DNA of 64,000 nucleotides, from assembly GCF_900141765.1 (NCBI RefSeq), contig NZ_FSRK01000002.1:682001-746000 (forward strand). Direction: 5' to 3'. Made by a program: the position numbers and the translations under genes. Position 1 is the first letter of the stretch, and each line of letters opens with the position of its first letter. This document shows, in pieces, positions 17,016 through 26,251 of this stretch. The DNA is from Epilithonimonas zeae. GTDB lineage: Bacteria > Bacteroidota > Bacteroidia > Flavobacteriales > Weeksellaceae. Under the pieces are notes generated by a model that searched no databases, was not told where the DNA came from, and saw only the letters and a program-made list of their open reading frames with translations.

Positions 17016-18581
17016 ATGAAAAATAACATAACACTTTTAATAATATTTCTAATTCTTGGATTATTGATTTTTTTCAATATTCAGGTGGTTATGGATTTTG
17101 CGGGAAGATATATTTATCCCTTGGATGATGCGTACATTCATCTTTCTATGGCGAAGAATTTTGCTGAATTTCAAACCTGGGGAATTACCCAATATGAATT
17201 TTCTTCCACAACATCGTCTCCGCTTTTCACATTTTTATTAGCAATTCTGATTAAAGTGTTTGGAAATTGGGAATATATCCCGCTGGTTGCGAATAGTGTT
17301 GCAGGAATTGGATTAATTCTGATTTTTCATCGGTATCTGAAACGATTTTCCCCGACAACTTATATCATTGTTTTATCATCTGTAGTTTTATTAATGCCAT
17401 TGCATCTGATGATAATGACAGGGATGGAACACGTTTTTCATACATTGGCGATGGTTTTGGTTTTACTAGGATTTCAAAAATACCTTGAAGATAAAACCCC
17501 GAGAAACTTTTCGAATCTTGCTTTATTTTCTATCATTGCCGTAGGTTTCAGATATGAGAGCTTATTTTTCATTTTCTCTATTTGCGTTTACCTTTTCTTT
17601 CTTAAGAAAGATTATGTCATAAGCATTGCTTTAGGACTCTTTGCAATCGTTCCGGTTGTGGTTTACGGATGGATCTCATTGGATCACGGTTCGTTTTTTC
17701 TGCCTAATTCTTTAATTTTAAAGGGCAATACGAACGATGGAATTGTCGGATTCTTTACCAGAGTTGCAGGAAATGCTTATCGTGGAATTTCGGTTCTGGT
17801 ATTGATTTTAATATTATTAATCCAGATTTTCAGAAACGTAAAAACTCATAAACTCAAAAACCCTCAAATTCTCCAACACTCCAAAAATGCTGTTCCTTTT
17901 GTTGTGTTTTGTGGATTTGCAATTCATCTTTTGTTCGCCAATTTTGGCTGGCTGATTAGATATGAGTCTTATCTGGTTGTCATTGTTTTATTTACGATTA
18001 CTCCTTTTATTGATGAGGTTTTTCAGAAAAATGTGGCTAATAACGTTTTAAAATTCGGAACAGTTTTTATTTTATTGATAGCACTTTATATGAGATTCGG
18101 AACGATGTTGGAAAAACAGCCGATTGCTTCTAAAAATATATTTGACCAGCAGATTCAACTGGCAGATTTCCTACATCAATATTACAGAAACTCGAGAGTT
18201 GTTGCCAACGATATTGGTGCGATTACTTACTTTAATAATATTCATCTTTTGGATACTTACGGTTTGGGAAGTATTGAAGTGGCAAAACTGAGAAAAAATG
18301 ACCATGCCAAATTTACAGATAACAAAGCTTTGCAAAAGTATGTTTATAATGCCGCAAAAAATCAGATGTTTGATGTGGCTTTGGTTTTTGATGAATGGGT
18401 AAAAATGCCGGATTATTTTTCAAAAGTTGGAACTTTGACGATTCAGAATAATTATATGGCTGGCGGAACAACTGTTTCTTTTTATTCTGTGCAGAAAGAA
18501 AATACACTTAGACTTAGAAATCAATTGATTGAATTTTCCAAAAAGACACCAAAAGATGTTATTATAAAAATTGTAGATTAG
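17016..18581 (+). CDS. Polytopic GT-C-type glycosyltransferase-like protein
   Basis: 521 aa with about 10-11 membrane helices in the first 370 residues and a soluble C-terminal domain. The first periplasmic loop has PLDDAYIHLSMAKNFAEF, an acidic DD close to the first helix as in GT-C enzymes. The C-terminal part (VVANDIGAITYFNNIHLLDTYGL) is typical of the periplasmic domain of ArnT/PMT-like proteins from Bacteroidetes. It lies 6 bp after the EpsG-like gene and 5 bp before the arginase-like gene. Donor sugar unknown. Confidence 0.75.
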   Translation: MKNNITLLIIFLILGLLIFFNIQVVMDFAGRYIYPLDDAYIHLSMAKNFAEFQTWGITQYEFSSTTSSPLFTFLLAILIKVFGNWEYIPLVANSVAGIGLILIFHRYLKRFSPTTYIIVLSSVVLLMPLHLMIMTGMEHVFHTLAMVLVLLGFQKYLEDKTPRNFSNLALFSIIAVGFRYESLFFIFSICVYLFFLKKDYVISIALGLFAIVPVVVYGWISLDHGSFFLPNSLILKGNTNDGIVGFFTRVAGNAYRGISVLVLILILLIQIFRNVKTHKLKNPQILQHSKNAVPFVVFCGFAIHLLFANFGWLIRYESYLVVIVLFTITPFIDEVFQKNVANNVLKFGTVFILLIALYMRFGTMLEKQPIASKNIFDQQIQLADFLHQYYRNSRVVANDIGAITYFNNIHLLDTYGLGSIEVAKLRKNDHAKFTDNKALQKYVYNAAKNQMFDVALVFDEWVKMPDYFSKVGTLTIQNNYMAGGTTVSFYSVQKENTLRLRNQLIEFSKKTPKDVIIKIVD

Positions 18582-18586
18582 AAATT

Positions 18587-19657
18587 ATGAACTTCGAAGA
18601 CTTTATCATTGCGCCAAGATCATTCCGAACCGAGAAGTGGCAAATCGGAAATAAAATAACAAGCGAAATCAAAGAAGATAGTATTGTTTTGCTTTTCGTT
18701 TCAGATTATCGTGGTGCGAATGGCGATGCAGAAAGTCAGGATTTTACAGGGATCAGAAGAGAGTTTTACAAATTATCACAACTAGATTTCGATATTCCGA
18801 TTATTGATTTAGGTGATCTGGTTTCCGGAAAAACGCCTCAGGATTCGCATTATATTCTGCAGGAAGTTTTGTCGGCTTGTCATTACAAAGGCGCGGTTCC
18901 CGTAATTATTGGAGGTAGCAACGATTTGGCTTTTTCGCTGTTTTCAGCGCTCAATTTTCATCAGAAAGATATTAATTATACTCAGATTAGCAACGTAGTT
19001 TCTTTGAAGCAGGATGAGGAAATCCACGAGTCCAATTTCTTGAGCAAAATCTTAGGATCCAAAAATTTCTCAATAAAAAATTATCATCACTTAGGTTATC
19101 AGAAACATCTCAACGAAATGGATTCTGTGAAATTGATTAAAGAAGTTCAGTTCGACATCATCCGTCTAGCGGAGATGATGAATTCTACGGAGAAAACTGA
19201 ACCTTATTTCCGAAAGGCAGATTTGGTTACAATTAACTGCGATGCGATTGAAACTTTTGCCGAAGCTTTTTCTATGAATCCACAAGTCAATGGACTGAAT
19301 AGAAGGGAAATTTGTGCTTATATGAAAGAAATTGGTTTGAGCGAGAGACTGAAATCTGTTGGGATTTTCAATTATAATATTTATTCTGATTCTCAACTCA
19401 ATCATCAGCTTTTGGCACAAATGATTTGGTATTTGATAGAAGGAATCAATATTCAAAAATCACATCCGAAAGAGAAAACTTATGAGACTTTTTATGTTTT
19501 GATTAATGATGAGCAATACGCTTTCAAGAGAGAGGTTTTCAGCAATCTTTGGTATTTTGGCGAGGATGAAAATATCGATAATTGTATTCCGTGTTCAAGA
19601 TCGGATTTTGATGAAGCTAAGAGAGGCTTTTTAGGTTCAAGATTTACAAGAAATTAA
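18587..19657 (+). CDS. Arginase/formimidoylglutamase-family protein, probably without metal site
   Basis: 356 aa, about the length of arginase-fold ureohydrolases. The fold is visible in IVLLFVSDYRGA, DLGDLVSGK, VPVIIGGSNDLAF and LVTINCDAIETF. The metal-binding signatures are degraded: GG-D-H is GGSNDLA with no histidine, the DAHxD strand reads SLKQDEEIHE, and SxDxDxxDP reads TINCDAIETFA. It is thus unlikely to bind the usual Mn pair. Databases often label such flavobacterial proteins formimidoylglutamase, a label the residues do not support. It sits between polysaccharide genes with only 5 bp to the upstream gene. Its role is unknown. Confidence 0.75.
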   Translation: MNFEDFIIAPRSFRTEKWQIGNKITSEIKEDSIVLLFVSDYRGANGDAESQDFTGIRREFYKLSQLDFDIPIIDLGDLVSGKTPQDSHYILQEVLSACHYKGAVPVIIGGSNDLAFSLFSALNFHQKDINYTQISNVVSLKQDEEIHESNFLSKILGSKNFSIKNYHHLGYQKHLNEMDSVKLIKEVQFDIIRLAEMMNSTEKTEPYFRKADLVTINCDAIETFAEAFSMNPQVNGLNRREICAYMKEIGLSERLKSVGIFNYNIYSDSQLNHQLLAQMIWYLIEGINIQKSHPKEKTYETFYVLINDEQYAFKREVFSNLWYFGEDENIDNCIPCSRSDFDEAKRGFLGSRFTRN

Positions 19658-19663
19658 ATAAAG

Positions 19664-19735
19664 CGACGAAGTCTCGAAATATTGGTAGAAAATAATATTC
19701 ATATATTGGGAGCAACGAAGTTGCGACATATAGGT
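19664..19735. repeat. Two short REP-like palindromes around ACGAAGT
   Basis: The 79-bp gap between two genes contains GCGACGAAGTCTCG and GCAACGAAGTTGCGAC, both built on a GAA core with complementary arms. A third relative, AAACGAAGTTTCGACG, lies near 34500. This looks like a dispersed extragenic palindrome family. Confidence 0.5.
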
Positions 19736-19736
19736 A

Positions 19737-20747
19737 ATGATAAATCAAGAAAATTTGTTTAAAGTTTCGATCATTGTTCCGGTTTATAACGTTGAGTTAT
19801 ATCTGGAAAAATGCTTGTTGTCATTAGTTAATCAAACTTTGCAGGAAATAGAAATTCTTGTCGTGAATGATGGTAGTCAGGATCAGTCTCAAAAGATTAT
19901 TGATAAATTTCAGCAAGAATATCCGGACAGGATTTTTGGCTTTATGAAAGAAAACGGTGGATTAAGCGATGCACGAAATTTCGGAATAGATCGAGCGAAA
20001 GGACAGTATTTAGGCTTTGTTGATAGTGATGATTATGTTTCCGAAATGATGTTTGAAGAGATGTACAATCTTGCTGAAAAACACAACGCCGAAATGGCAA
20101 TATGTAATCTTCAAAAGGTGGATGAAAATGGAAATACCACTCAAAAATTAACACAACTTCCAAACTTTCCGGAGAAAATTGTTCTGGAAAATAATCTTTC
20201 GGTTTTTTCGGATATTTCTTATTTTGCTTGTAATAAGCTTTTCAGGAGAGAATTATTTCAAGATAAAAGATTCAAAAAAGGAATTCATTTCGAAGATATT
20301 GAATTGATTCCTCAATTGTTGCTTCAGTGTCAGACCTTAGCATTCACGCCTAATTATCATTATCAATATTTGGAAAGACAGGATTCTATCAGTAAAAGTC
20401 ATACTATAAAAGGTCTTGACATTTTGAAAGCTGTAGAAACTGTGAGCAAGAAATTTAGTCAAAGTCAATTTTCTAATCAATTGGAAGCTTTGAAAGGATT
20501 TCAGATTTTGGAAGGCGTTTATACATTTCTGGCTTATTTGGCTTTCGTAAAAGATGCTGGCGATTTTGATAAAATGTCACAAGAACTGGATACTTTTATC
20601 AAAACTAATAGCTTAAAAATTAAAGATATATTGCAATATAAGCGGTTTGGTAGGAATTATCTATTATCTTTGCCCCTGAAGAAAAAAATTTATTACACCC
20701 TAAGTCTGTTGAGATTGAAGAAGCTCGTCAGGTTATTGATAAATTAA
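19737..20747 (+). CDS. Glycosyltransferase family 2
   Basis: 336 aa. A GT-A fold is seen at the N-terminus: VSIIVPVYNVELYLEKCL, LVVNDGSQDQS, GLSDARNFG and the DxD-type metal motif GFVDSDDYVS (about 98-107). The later NKLFRRELF and HFEDIELIPQL blocks are usual in bacterial capsule/O-antigen GT2 enzymes. It transfers a sugar from a nucleotide donor in the cytoplasm, probably during repeat-unit assembly. It is followed 22 bp later by the WecA/MraY-type gene. Confidence 0.9.
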   Translation: MINQENLFKVSIIVPVYNVELYLEKCLLSLVNQTLQEIEILVVNDGSQDQSQKIIDKFQQEYPDRIFGFMKENGGLSDARNFGIDRAKGQYLGFVDSDDYVSEMMFEEMYNLAEKHNAEMAICNLQKVDENGNTTQKLTQLPNFPEKIVLENNLSVFSDISYFACNKLFRRELFQDKRFKKGIHFEDIELIPQLLLQCQTLAFTPNYHYQYLERQDSISKSHTIKGLDILKAVETVSKKFSQSQFSNQLEALKGFQILEGVYTFLAYLAFVKDAGDFDKMSQELDTFIKTNSLKIKDILQYKRFGRNYLLSLPLKKKIYYTLSLLRLKKLVRLLIN

Positions 20748-20769
20748 TAATAAGCCATAAAAACACTGA

Positions 20770-21879
20770 ATGAATAATAATTTCGAAACTTTTTTAGAAA
20801 GCACCGGAATATCTTTCTTTTATTTTAAGCTCTTGCTCGGCTTTGCATTCTCGTTTCTCATTACTTACGTTGCAATTCCTACAATCATAAAAATTTCCAG
20901 AAGAAAAAATCTGATGGATGAGCCTGGCGCAAGGAGTTCTCACCTGAGAAAAATCCCCAATCTTGGTGGAATTGCCATCTTTTTTTCATTAGGCGTTTGC
21001 GCTCCAATCTTCGCATACGAATTATTTGACCGTTATAAATTCTTGTTTGCCTCCTTCATTATTCTGTTTTTTGTTGGTGTAATGGACGATATTATGGTTC
21101 TGCGGGCTTATAAAAAGCTGTTGGCTCAAATATTAGTTTCAGCGCTGCTTGTTATAGGTTCTGATGTACGTATCAGAAATCTTTTCGGGGTTTTTGGGGT
21201 CTATGAGATTAATTATTATGTGAGTGTTGCCTTCAGTATATTGACATTTATTATTTTGATTAATGCTTTTAACCTGATTGATGGAATAGACGGATTGGCG
21301 GGCAGTTATACCATTGCCACAAGTGCCTTGTTTGGGATCAGTTTTTTTAGATTAGGAAGTCACAATGATCCTTTGGTTATTCTTTGCGGTATTTTGATTG
21401 CCGCTTCTTTAGGTTTTCTATTTTATAATTTGTCCAATAAAAGAAGTACCAAAATATTTATGGGTGATACAGGTTCCATGATATTGGGCTTTTTGTTGTC
21501 GTTCACCGGAATATCTTTTATTGATATTTTTATTGCGAAAAGAGATGACGTCTTTTATCACTTACAATCTGCTCCGGTAATTGCAGTGGCTATTTTGATT
21601 TTACCAATTATAGACACGCTTACAGTAATTATTACCAGAATTTATCACAAAAAATCAGTATTATCTCCGGATAAAAATCATATCCATCACAAACTATTGA
21701 ATCTTGGATTAACTCACCGCAGATCTACTGCTTACATTATTGCTTACTATCTTTTTATAATTATAGCGGCCTATTTTTTAAGACATCTTAATGTAAATCA
21801 ATTATTACTAATTATTGTAACATTAGGTTTTTTAGGAGCTTATATTCCGATATTTTTGTTACGATTCAAAAAAGATTAA
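20770..21879 (+). CDS. WecA/MraY-type undecaprenyl-phosphate sugar-1-phosphate transferase
   Basis: 369 aa with about 10-11 membrane helices. Family motifs are clear: MDEPGARSSHLRKIPNLGG, FVGVMDDIMVL, NAFNLIDGIDGLAGS, KIFMGDTGSMILGF and the cytoplasmic HIHHKLL loop. These proteins load GlcNAc-1-P or a related sugar phosphate onto undecaprenyl phosphate, the first step of O-antigen or exopolysaccharide repeat-unit synthesis. It is followed by the Wza and Wzc genes, fitting a Wzy-dependent pathway. Sugar specificity cannot be told. Confidence 0.92.
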   Translation: MNNNFETFLESTGISFFYFKLLLGFAFSFLITYVAIPTIIKISRRKNLMDEPGARSSHLRKIPNLGGIAIFFSLGVCAPIFAYELFDRYKFLFASFIILFFVGVMDDIMVLRAYKKLLAQILVSALLVIGSDVRIRNLFGVFGVYEINYYVSVAFSILTFIILINAFNLIDGIDGLAGSYTIATSALFGISFFRLGSHNDPLVILCGILIAASLGFLFYNLSNKRSTKIFMGDTGSMILGFLLSFTGISFIDIFIAKRDDVFYHLQSAPVIAVAILILPIIDTLTVIITRIYHKKSVLSPDKNHIHHKLLNLGLTHRRSTAYIIAYYLFIIIAAYFLRHLNVNQLLLIIVTLGFLGAYIPIFLLRFKKD

Positions 21880-21887
21880 AATTGTTA

Positions 21888-21895
21888 TACTTTTG
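21888..21895 (+). promoter_or_regulatory. -7 element before the wza-like gene
   Basis: TACTTTTG fits TAnnTTTG, begins 9 bp after the upstream stop codon and ends 15 bp before the ATG at 21911. It would make export genes separately transcribed and argues against the in-frame TTG at 21893 being the start. Confidence 0.45.
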
Positions 21896-21910
21896 CAAAA
21901 AGAAACATTG

Positions 21911-22774
21911 ATGAAACACCGTTATATTTTTAACATATTTTTATTACTTATTCTTGTGGGAATTAGTTCTTCCTGCGTTACAAAAAAAGATGTTCGATAT
22001 CTACAGCCTAGCGAAAGTCTCACTATTAATGAGGAGGGTCTAGTCCCTTACAATGTTCCAGAATACAGAGTTACAAAAGGAGATATATTAAGTTTAAATG
22101 TTGTGACAACTCCAAAAGGTGATGCTGCCCAATTTTATTCTTCACTCAACGCATCTGCTGCTGGCAGTAACAATACTGGTCAGACAGGAGGAGGGCAAAC
22201 TGGTGGTGGCAATGGCAATGGGGGTAATGCTACTTTTTATTTTAATGGATTGAAAGTAGATTCTAAAGGAGATGTTAATATTTTCGGGATCGGATATGTC
22301 AAGGCAGAAGGCAGAACTTTGGAAGATATGACCAAAGAGATACAGGAAAAGGTAAACGAAAATTTCTTACAGGGCAAATCCGAAGTTAGACTGAATCTTG
22401 ATGGTATCCGTTATTATCTATTGGGTGACATGGAAACTGTTGGAGTAACTGGAGAAAAAACAGCTTATGTAACTCAACTTAATATAATGCAGGCCATCGC
22501 TATGAATGGTGGTCTTAATCGTACTGTTGATCGTAAAAATATAATGATCCATAGAAAATATCCTGAAGGTATAAAAACCGCAAGATTAGATCTTACAAGA
22601 GAAGATGCTATGAATTCGCCTTATTACTGGTTACAGAATGGTGATATCATTTATCTTAATACTAATGGCAAAAGTATCAACGGATTTGGGAAAGAGCCAC
22701 TACAGACTTTGACAACAGGAGTATCATTGATTACTACAGTGATGTCTATTTATCTAATTATTACCAGATTATAA
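21911..22774 (+). CDS. Wza-type polysaccharide export lipoprotein
   Basis: About 287 aa from the ATG at 21911. The signal ends in a lipobox, ISSSC, followed by VTKKDVRYLQ. A polysaccharide-export (PES) domain begins at YRVTKGDILSLNVVT. A Gly/Asn/Gln-rich insert (about 80-105) separates it from the second part, DVNIFGIGYVKAEGRTLEDM, and an SLBB-like region (YYLLGDMETVGVTGEKTAY, IMQAIAMNGGL). The C-terminus has a hydrophobic stretch (TGVSLITTVMSIYLIITRL) that may be the outer-membrane helix. Its last base is the first base of the Wzc start codon, indicating translational coupling. Confidence 0.9.
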   Translation: MKHRYIFNIFLLLILVGISSSCVTKKDVRYLQPSESLTINEEGLVPYNVPEYRVTKGDILSLNVVTTPKGDAAQFYSSLNASAAGSNNTGQTGGGQTGGGNGNGGNATFYFNGLKVDSKGDVNIFGIGYVKAEGRTLEDMTKEIQEKVNENFLQGKSEVRLNLDGIRYYLLGDMETVGVTGEKTAYVTQLNIMQAIAMNGGLNRTVDRKNIMIHRKYPEGIKTARLDLTREDAMNSPYYWLQNGDIIYLNTNGKSINGFGKEPLQTLTTGVSLITTVMSIYLIITRL

Positions 22775-25278
22775 TGATTCCTGATAAAAACGGAAATAAA
22801 GCACAAGATGCAGCTCAGGTAGCTGAAAAAATGGGATCTTTCAATTTGTTTGATCCAGCTCATTTTGTACAAAGGGTTATTCGTAATTGGTATTGGTTTG
22901 TGATTCTTGGATTTATAGGGTATTGTATTTCTTATGTTTATAGTAAATATTATGCTCAAAGAGTTTATTCTTCAAGTTTATCCTTAAGTATTTCTAATAA
23001 TACAGCTAGTTATTTTACACCCAATCAGTCTATTAACTTCATTTGGGGGCAAGGCGGAAATCAGGACGGCGTTTATCTGAAGAAAATATTATTGTCAAGA
23101 AGTCATAATGAATATTTGGTTAAAAAACTGAATTTAATTACCAATTACACTACAAAAGGATTAATCAAAACTACTTATTTGGATCAGGAAGACAGTCCTG
23201 TGTTTTTGGAAATTGATAGAAATCACCTGCAGCAGGTTAATTATCCTATTAGCTTAATACCAAAGGACAAAAATAAATATGAGGTAGTTTTACCGGAAGA
23301 GGGGCAATCTCCATACTTGTATAATTACGATACAGAAAGTATGGAAACTATACCCGCATATCCTAGACCAAAAAATAAAATTTTGGGGCTGAATGAATGG
23401 TATGAGACTCCTAATCTTAAGTTTAAATTAGTTCCGAATCCGACACCAAATAATTTAGGACTTGATAATATTATTGTCACTCTGGTTCCGGTAAATCAGG
23501 CTGTTAATGGAATTATTGGCAGTTTGGCTGTAGAATTTGACAAAGAGTTGAGTTCTATAATGATTATTACAAAAACTGGTTATAACCTCAACAATACCGT
23601 TAGTTTCCTTAATAATTCGGTACAGGAATTAATCAAAAAAAGATTGTTGGATCAAAATATGGTGGATAAAAACACTGTAGAATATCTTAATGAAAATCTT
23701 TCTTTAATAAGGAAAAAATTAGATTCGAGTGGCACTGTTCTTAATAATCTAAAAATTAATAACCGTCTTTTCGATATGGAAAATATCGATTCTAAGACAT
23801 TAGCAAAATTGACGGATCTAGAAACTCAAAAAGCTGAATTAGTTACAAAAATCAATTCTCTCAATGATGTTAGATCTTCTGTTAATACAAATAATATTGA
23901 GAAAATCATCAGCCTGAATATTGCAGGAATTGAGGACGGAAGCTTCAATGCGTCAGTTTCAGAATTAAAGCAACTTTATGCAAAACGCAGAGAGATGGCT
24001 CAAATTTATACGCCTAACTCTGAGCCAATGCGTGAAATTAATCGATTGATTAATGAAGCTAAATTTACTTCCCAAGGTGGATTGAAAAAATATTTCCAAG
24101 GTTATAATGATAGACTTGCTGATATTAATGCCCAAATTGGAAAAATAGATCAGGAACTTGTTACGCTTCCGGAAAAACAGAGGATTTTCTTAGATGCTCA
24201 AAGAGGTTATAACATTATTGAAAATACTTATAATACTTTATTAACAGAACAGGCAAAATCTCAAATGCGTGTCGCGACCAATCAAAGTAATCTCAATATT
24301 ATTGACAGTGCAAAAAATCTTGGACAGGGACCTATTGCTCCGGATGTAAAGGGCACAAAAATGCAGATTATAGGAGGGTTGTTATTGATTCCGCTTATTT
24401 TTCTTCTTCTTGCCGAATTATTAGATAATAAAATCAGAAATCTGAAAGAGTTGTTGACAGTGACTAAAATCCCATTACTTGGCGTAATTGGTCATAATAG
24501 TTATGATAACAATTTAACAGTTTTAGAAGAACCAAAATCTTCCATTTCAGAAGCATTCAGAGCCGTGAGAGCTAATCTTAGATTCTTGTTTGATGAAGAA
24601 CACAAAAGTAAAGTTATTCTGGTGACATCTTCTATTAGTGGAGAAGGTAAAACATACGTTTCGATCAATATTGCTTCGATTCTAGGATTAAGTGGGAAAA
24701 AAGCAGTTTTGTTAGGAATGGATCTTAGAAAGCCAAAGATTTTTGGTGATTTTAAAATTAATAACAAAAACGGAATTTCTAATTACCTCACAGGTCAGGT
24801 AGAACTTGACGAAATCATCAATCATACAAGTATTCCTGGATTGGATGTTATTACTTCAGGTCCTATTCCACCGAATCCTTCAGAATTATTAATGAGTGAT
24901 AACAATATGAAGTTCATAGAAAGATTGAAAGAGATCTATGAATATGTTATTATAGATTCGCCACCTGTAGGATTGGTTGCCGATTCTTTTGAGTTGATTA
25001 AAAAAGCAGATACCACAATATATGTTGTTCGTCACGAGTACACGGAAAAACATATGTTGAAGATGATTACCGAAAAATACTTCAATAAAGAAATAGCGAA
25101 TCTGGGATTAGTTTATAATGATTTTGTAGTAAAGCAAGGTTATGGCTACGGTTACGGCTATGGTTACGGTTATGGCTACGGCTATGGTTACGGCTATTTT
25201 GATGAAGATAAAAATTATAAAGAACCAACAATAATTAAAATAAGGAATAAGCTGAAAATGTTTTTTAATAAAAAATAG
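22774..25278 (+). CDS. Wzc-type polysaccharide co-polymerase / tyrosine autokinase
   Basis: 834 aa. The N-terminal chain-length (Wzz) domain has a membrane helix near 30-50 (WYWFVILGFIGYCISYVY), a long periplasmic coiled region and a second helix near 530-550. The cytoplasmic BY-kinase domain carries Walker A TSSISGEGKTYVS, Walker A' LLGMDLRKPK and Walker B YVIIDSPPVG. After the kinase domain comes a tyrosine cluster of ten Gly-Tyr repeats (about 789-808) and further tyrosines, the autophosphorylation tail. These kinases control polymer length and export by cycles of phosphorylation and oligomerisation with Wza. The start overlaps the wza stop by one base. Confidence 0.93.
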   Translation: MIPDKNGNKAQDAAQVAEKMGSFNLFDPAHFVQRVIRNWYWFVILGFIGYCISYVYSKYYAQRVYSSSLSLSISNNTASYFTPNQSINFIWGQGGNQDGVYLKKILLSRSHNEYLVKKLNLITNYTTKGLIKTTYLDQEDSPVFLEIDRNHLQQVNYPISLIPKDKNKYEVVLPEEGQSPYLYNYDTESMETIPAYPRPKNKILGLNEWYETPNLKFKLVPNPTPNNLGLDNIIVTLVPVNQAVNGIIGSLAVEFDKELSSIMIITKTGYNLNNTVSFLNNSVQELIKKRLLDQNMVDKNTVEYLNENLSLIRKKLDSSGTVLNNLKINNRLFDMENIDSKTLAKLTDLETQKAELVTKINSLNDVRSSVNTNNIEKIISLNIAGIEDGSFNASVSELKQLYAKRREMAQIYTPNSEPMREINRLINEAKFTSQGGLKKYFQGYNDRLADINAQIGKIDQELVTLPEKQRIFLDAQRGYNIIENTYNTLLTEQAKSQMRVATNQSNLNIIDSAKNLGQGPIAPDVKGTKMQIIGGLLLIPLIFLLLAELLDNKIRNLKELLTVTKIPLLGVIGHNSYDNNLTVLEEPKSSISEAFRAVRANLRFLFDEEHKSKVILVTSSISGEGKTYVSINIASILGLSGKKAVLLGMDLRKPKIFGDFKINNKNGISNYLTGQVELDEIINHTSIPGLDVITSGPIPPNPSELLMSDNNMKFIERLKEIYEYVIIDSPPVGLVADSFELIKKADTTIYVVRHEYTEKHMLKMITEKYFNKEIANLGLVYNDFVVKQGYGYGYGYGYGYGYGYGYGYFDEDKNYKEPTIIKIRNKLKMFFNKK
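25138..25197 (+). repeat. Ten 6-bp Gly-Tyr codon repeats in the Wzc tail
   Basis: Sixty bases encode Gly-Tyr ten times, alternating GGT/GGC and TAT/TAC codons. Synonymous variation means the DNA is not a pure 6-bp repeat, so the protein pattern appears to be under selection. Confidence 0.9.
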
Positions 25279-25309
25279 AAGTCTTTATCAAGGCTTTTAT
25301 TTTTTTATA
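25279..25309 (+). terminator. Terminator after the polysaccharide export genes
   Basis: AAGTCTT pairs with AAGGCTT (one G-U pair) over a 4-nt loop and is followed by TTATTTTTTT, directly after the Wzc stop codon. Confidence 0.75.
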
Positions 25310-25407
25310 GACTATTTTGGGAATAAGTTCGTTTTTATAACAATAAATTATATTTTTTTGTTTTTATTTAACTAAACTTTAAGAAGTTCCTTAATCTAAA
25401 AATGTTT

Positions 25408-25415
25408 TATATTTG
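25408..25415 (+). promoter_or_regulatory. -7 element for the porG-uppS-bamA block
   Basis: TATATTTG matches TAnnTTTG perfectly and lies 40 bp before the chosen porG start at 25456. It overlaps the upstream in-frame ATG at 25402, which therefore is not the likely start. Confidence 0.55.
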
Positions 25416-25455
25416 CACCAAATTTTTGAGTAATAGACGTTTCAGTATATTGAAA

Positions 25456-26247
25456 ATGAAGAGAGAATTCACCTATGCCCTTGTCGCTATATTTTGTTTT
25501 TTGAGTTTTGCAAAAGCTCAGAGACACGAGATCGGGGTACAATTAGGAATGAGTAATCTTGTTGGAGATATCGGGAGAACAAACTATATTCTTCAAAAAC
25601 CTCTCGGAAATGTATCTGAGAACGGGCTTCCATTTTATGGAGGCGTAATGTACAGAATGAATTTTAATCCCTATCAAACCGTCAGGCTTAATGTGGGATT
25701 TAGTAACATTCAGTTTGATGATAGGTATGCGAAAGAAGATTATCGGAGAATTAGGCAGTTGAGAGGAACCAATTCGGTGATATCAGCTGATTTGCTTTTC
25801 GAGTATAATTTTTTGCCAGTGAATGACGAGCAGATTAGCATGATAAGTCCGTACATATTTGCAGGTATTTCCGGGTTATATATGGATGCGGCAAAAGCAG
25901 ATTTAACAATCACGAATACTACTGTAGAAGCTAAATACAGACAAGAAAAGGCTTTCACAATGGGACTTCCTTTTGGTGTAGGCCTCAAATATAAATTTAA
26001 TTATAACTGGGCATTGTCAGGAGAATTTACGTTCCGCCCGACTTTCTCAGATCAGGTGGATTATAGTATGTTGAAAGATGGAGATGTGACAGTGAAAAGT
26101 TCTCTTGGAAAAGACGATACAGCTGTTATTGTACAGGGTTTTATGAATCAAAGAAATGTGGGTAATGTCAATTCTAAAGATTGGGTTAATTCTGCAACAT
26201 TGATTTTGTCTTACTCTTTTGGAAGACCACCTTGTTATTGCAAATAA
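25456..26247 (+). CDS. porG: PorG-like T9SS outer-membrane protein (DUF6089)
   Basis: 263 aa from the ATG at 25456. The signal peptide ends FAKAQ, then RHEIGVQLGMSNLVGDIG begins an outer-membrane beta-barrel of alternating aromatic and polar residues, ending ATLILSYSFGRPPCYCK. The start of the mature chain and the position directly before uppS and bamA match the flavobacterial DUF6089/PorG family, an outer-membrane component connected with the PorKN ring of type IX secretion (recalled). This agrees with T9SS sorting domains elsewhere in the window. Confidence 0.82.
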   Translation: MKREFTYALVAIFCFLSFAKAQRHEIGVQLGMSNLVGDIGRTNYILQKPLGNVSENGLPFYGGVMYRMNFNPYQTVRLNVGFSNIQFDDRYAKEDYRRIRQLRGTNSVISADLLFEYNFLPVNDEQISMISPYIFAGISGLYMDAAKADLTITNTTVEAKYRQEKAFTMGLPFGVGLKYKFNYNWALSGEFTFRPTFSDQVDYSMLKDGDVTVKSSLGKDDTAVIVQGFMNQRNVGNVNSKDWVNSATLILSYSFGRPPCYCK

Positions 26248-26251
26248 AATT

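Noticed and set aside
18587-19657. Active formimidoylglutamase of histidine breakdown
   Set aside because: Metal-ligand motifs are missing and no hut genes lie nearby.
25402-25455. Upstream start for porG
   Set aside because: The ATG at 25402 overlaps the -7 element, and the 18 added residues precede a complete signal peptide.
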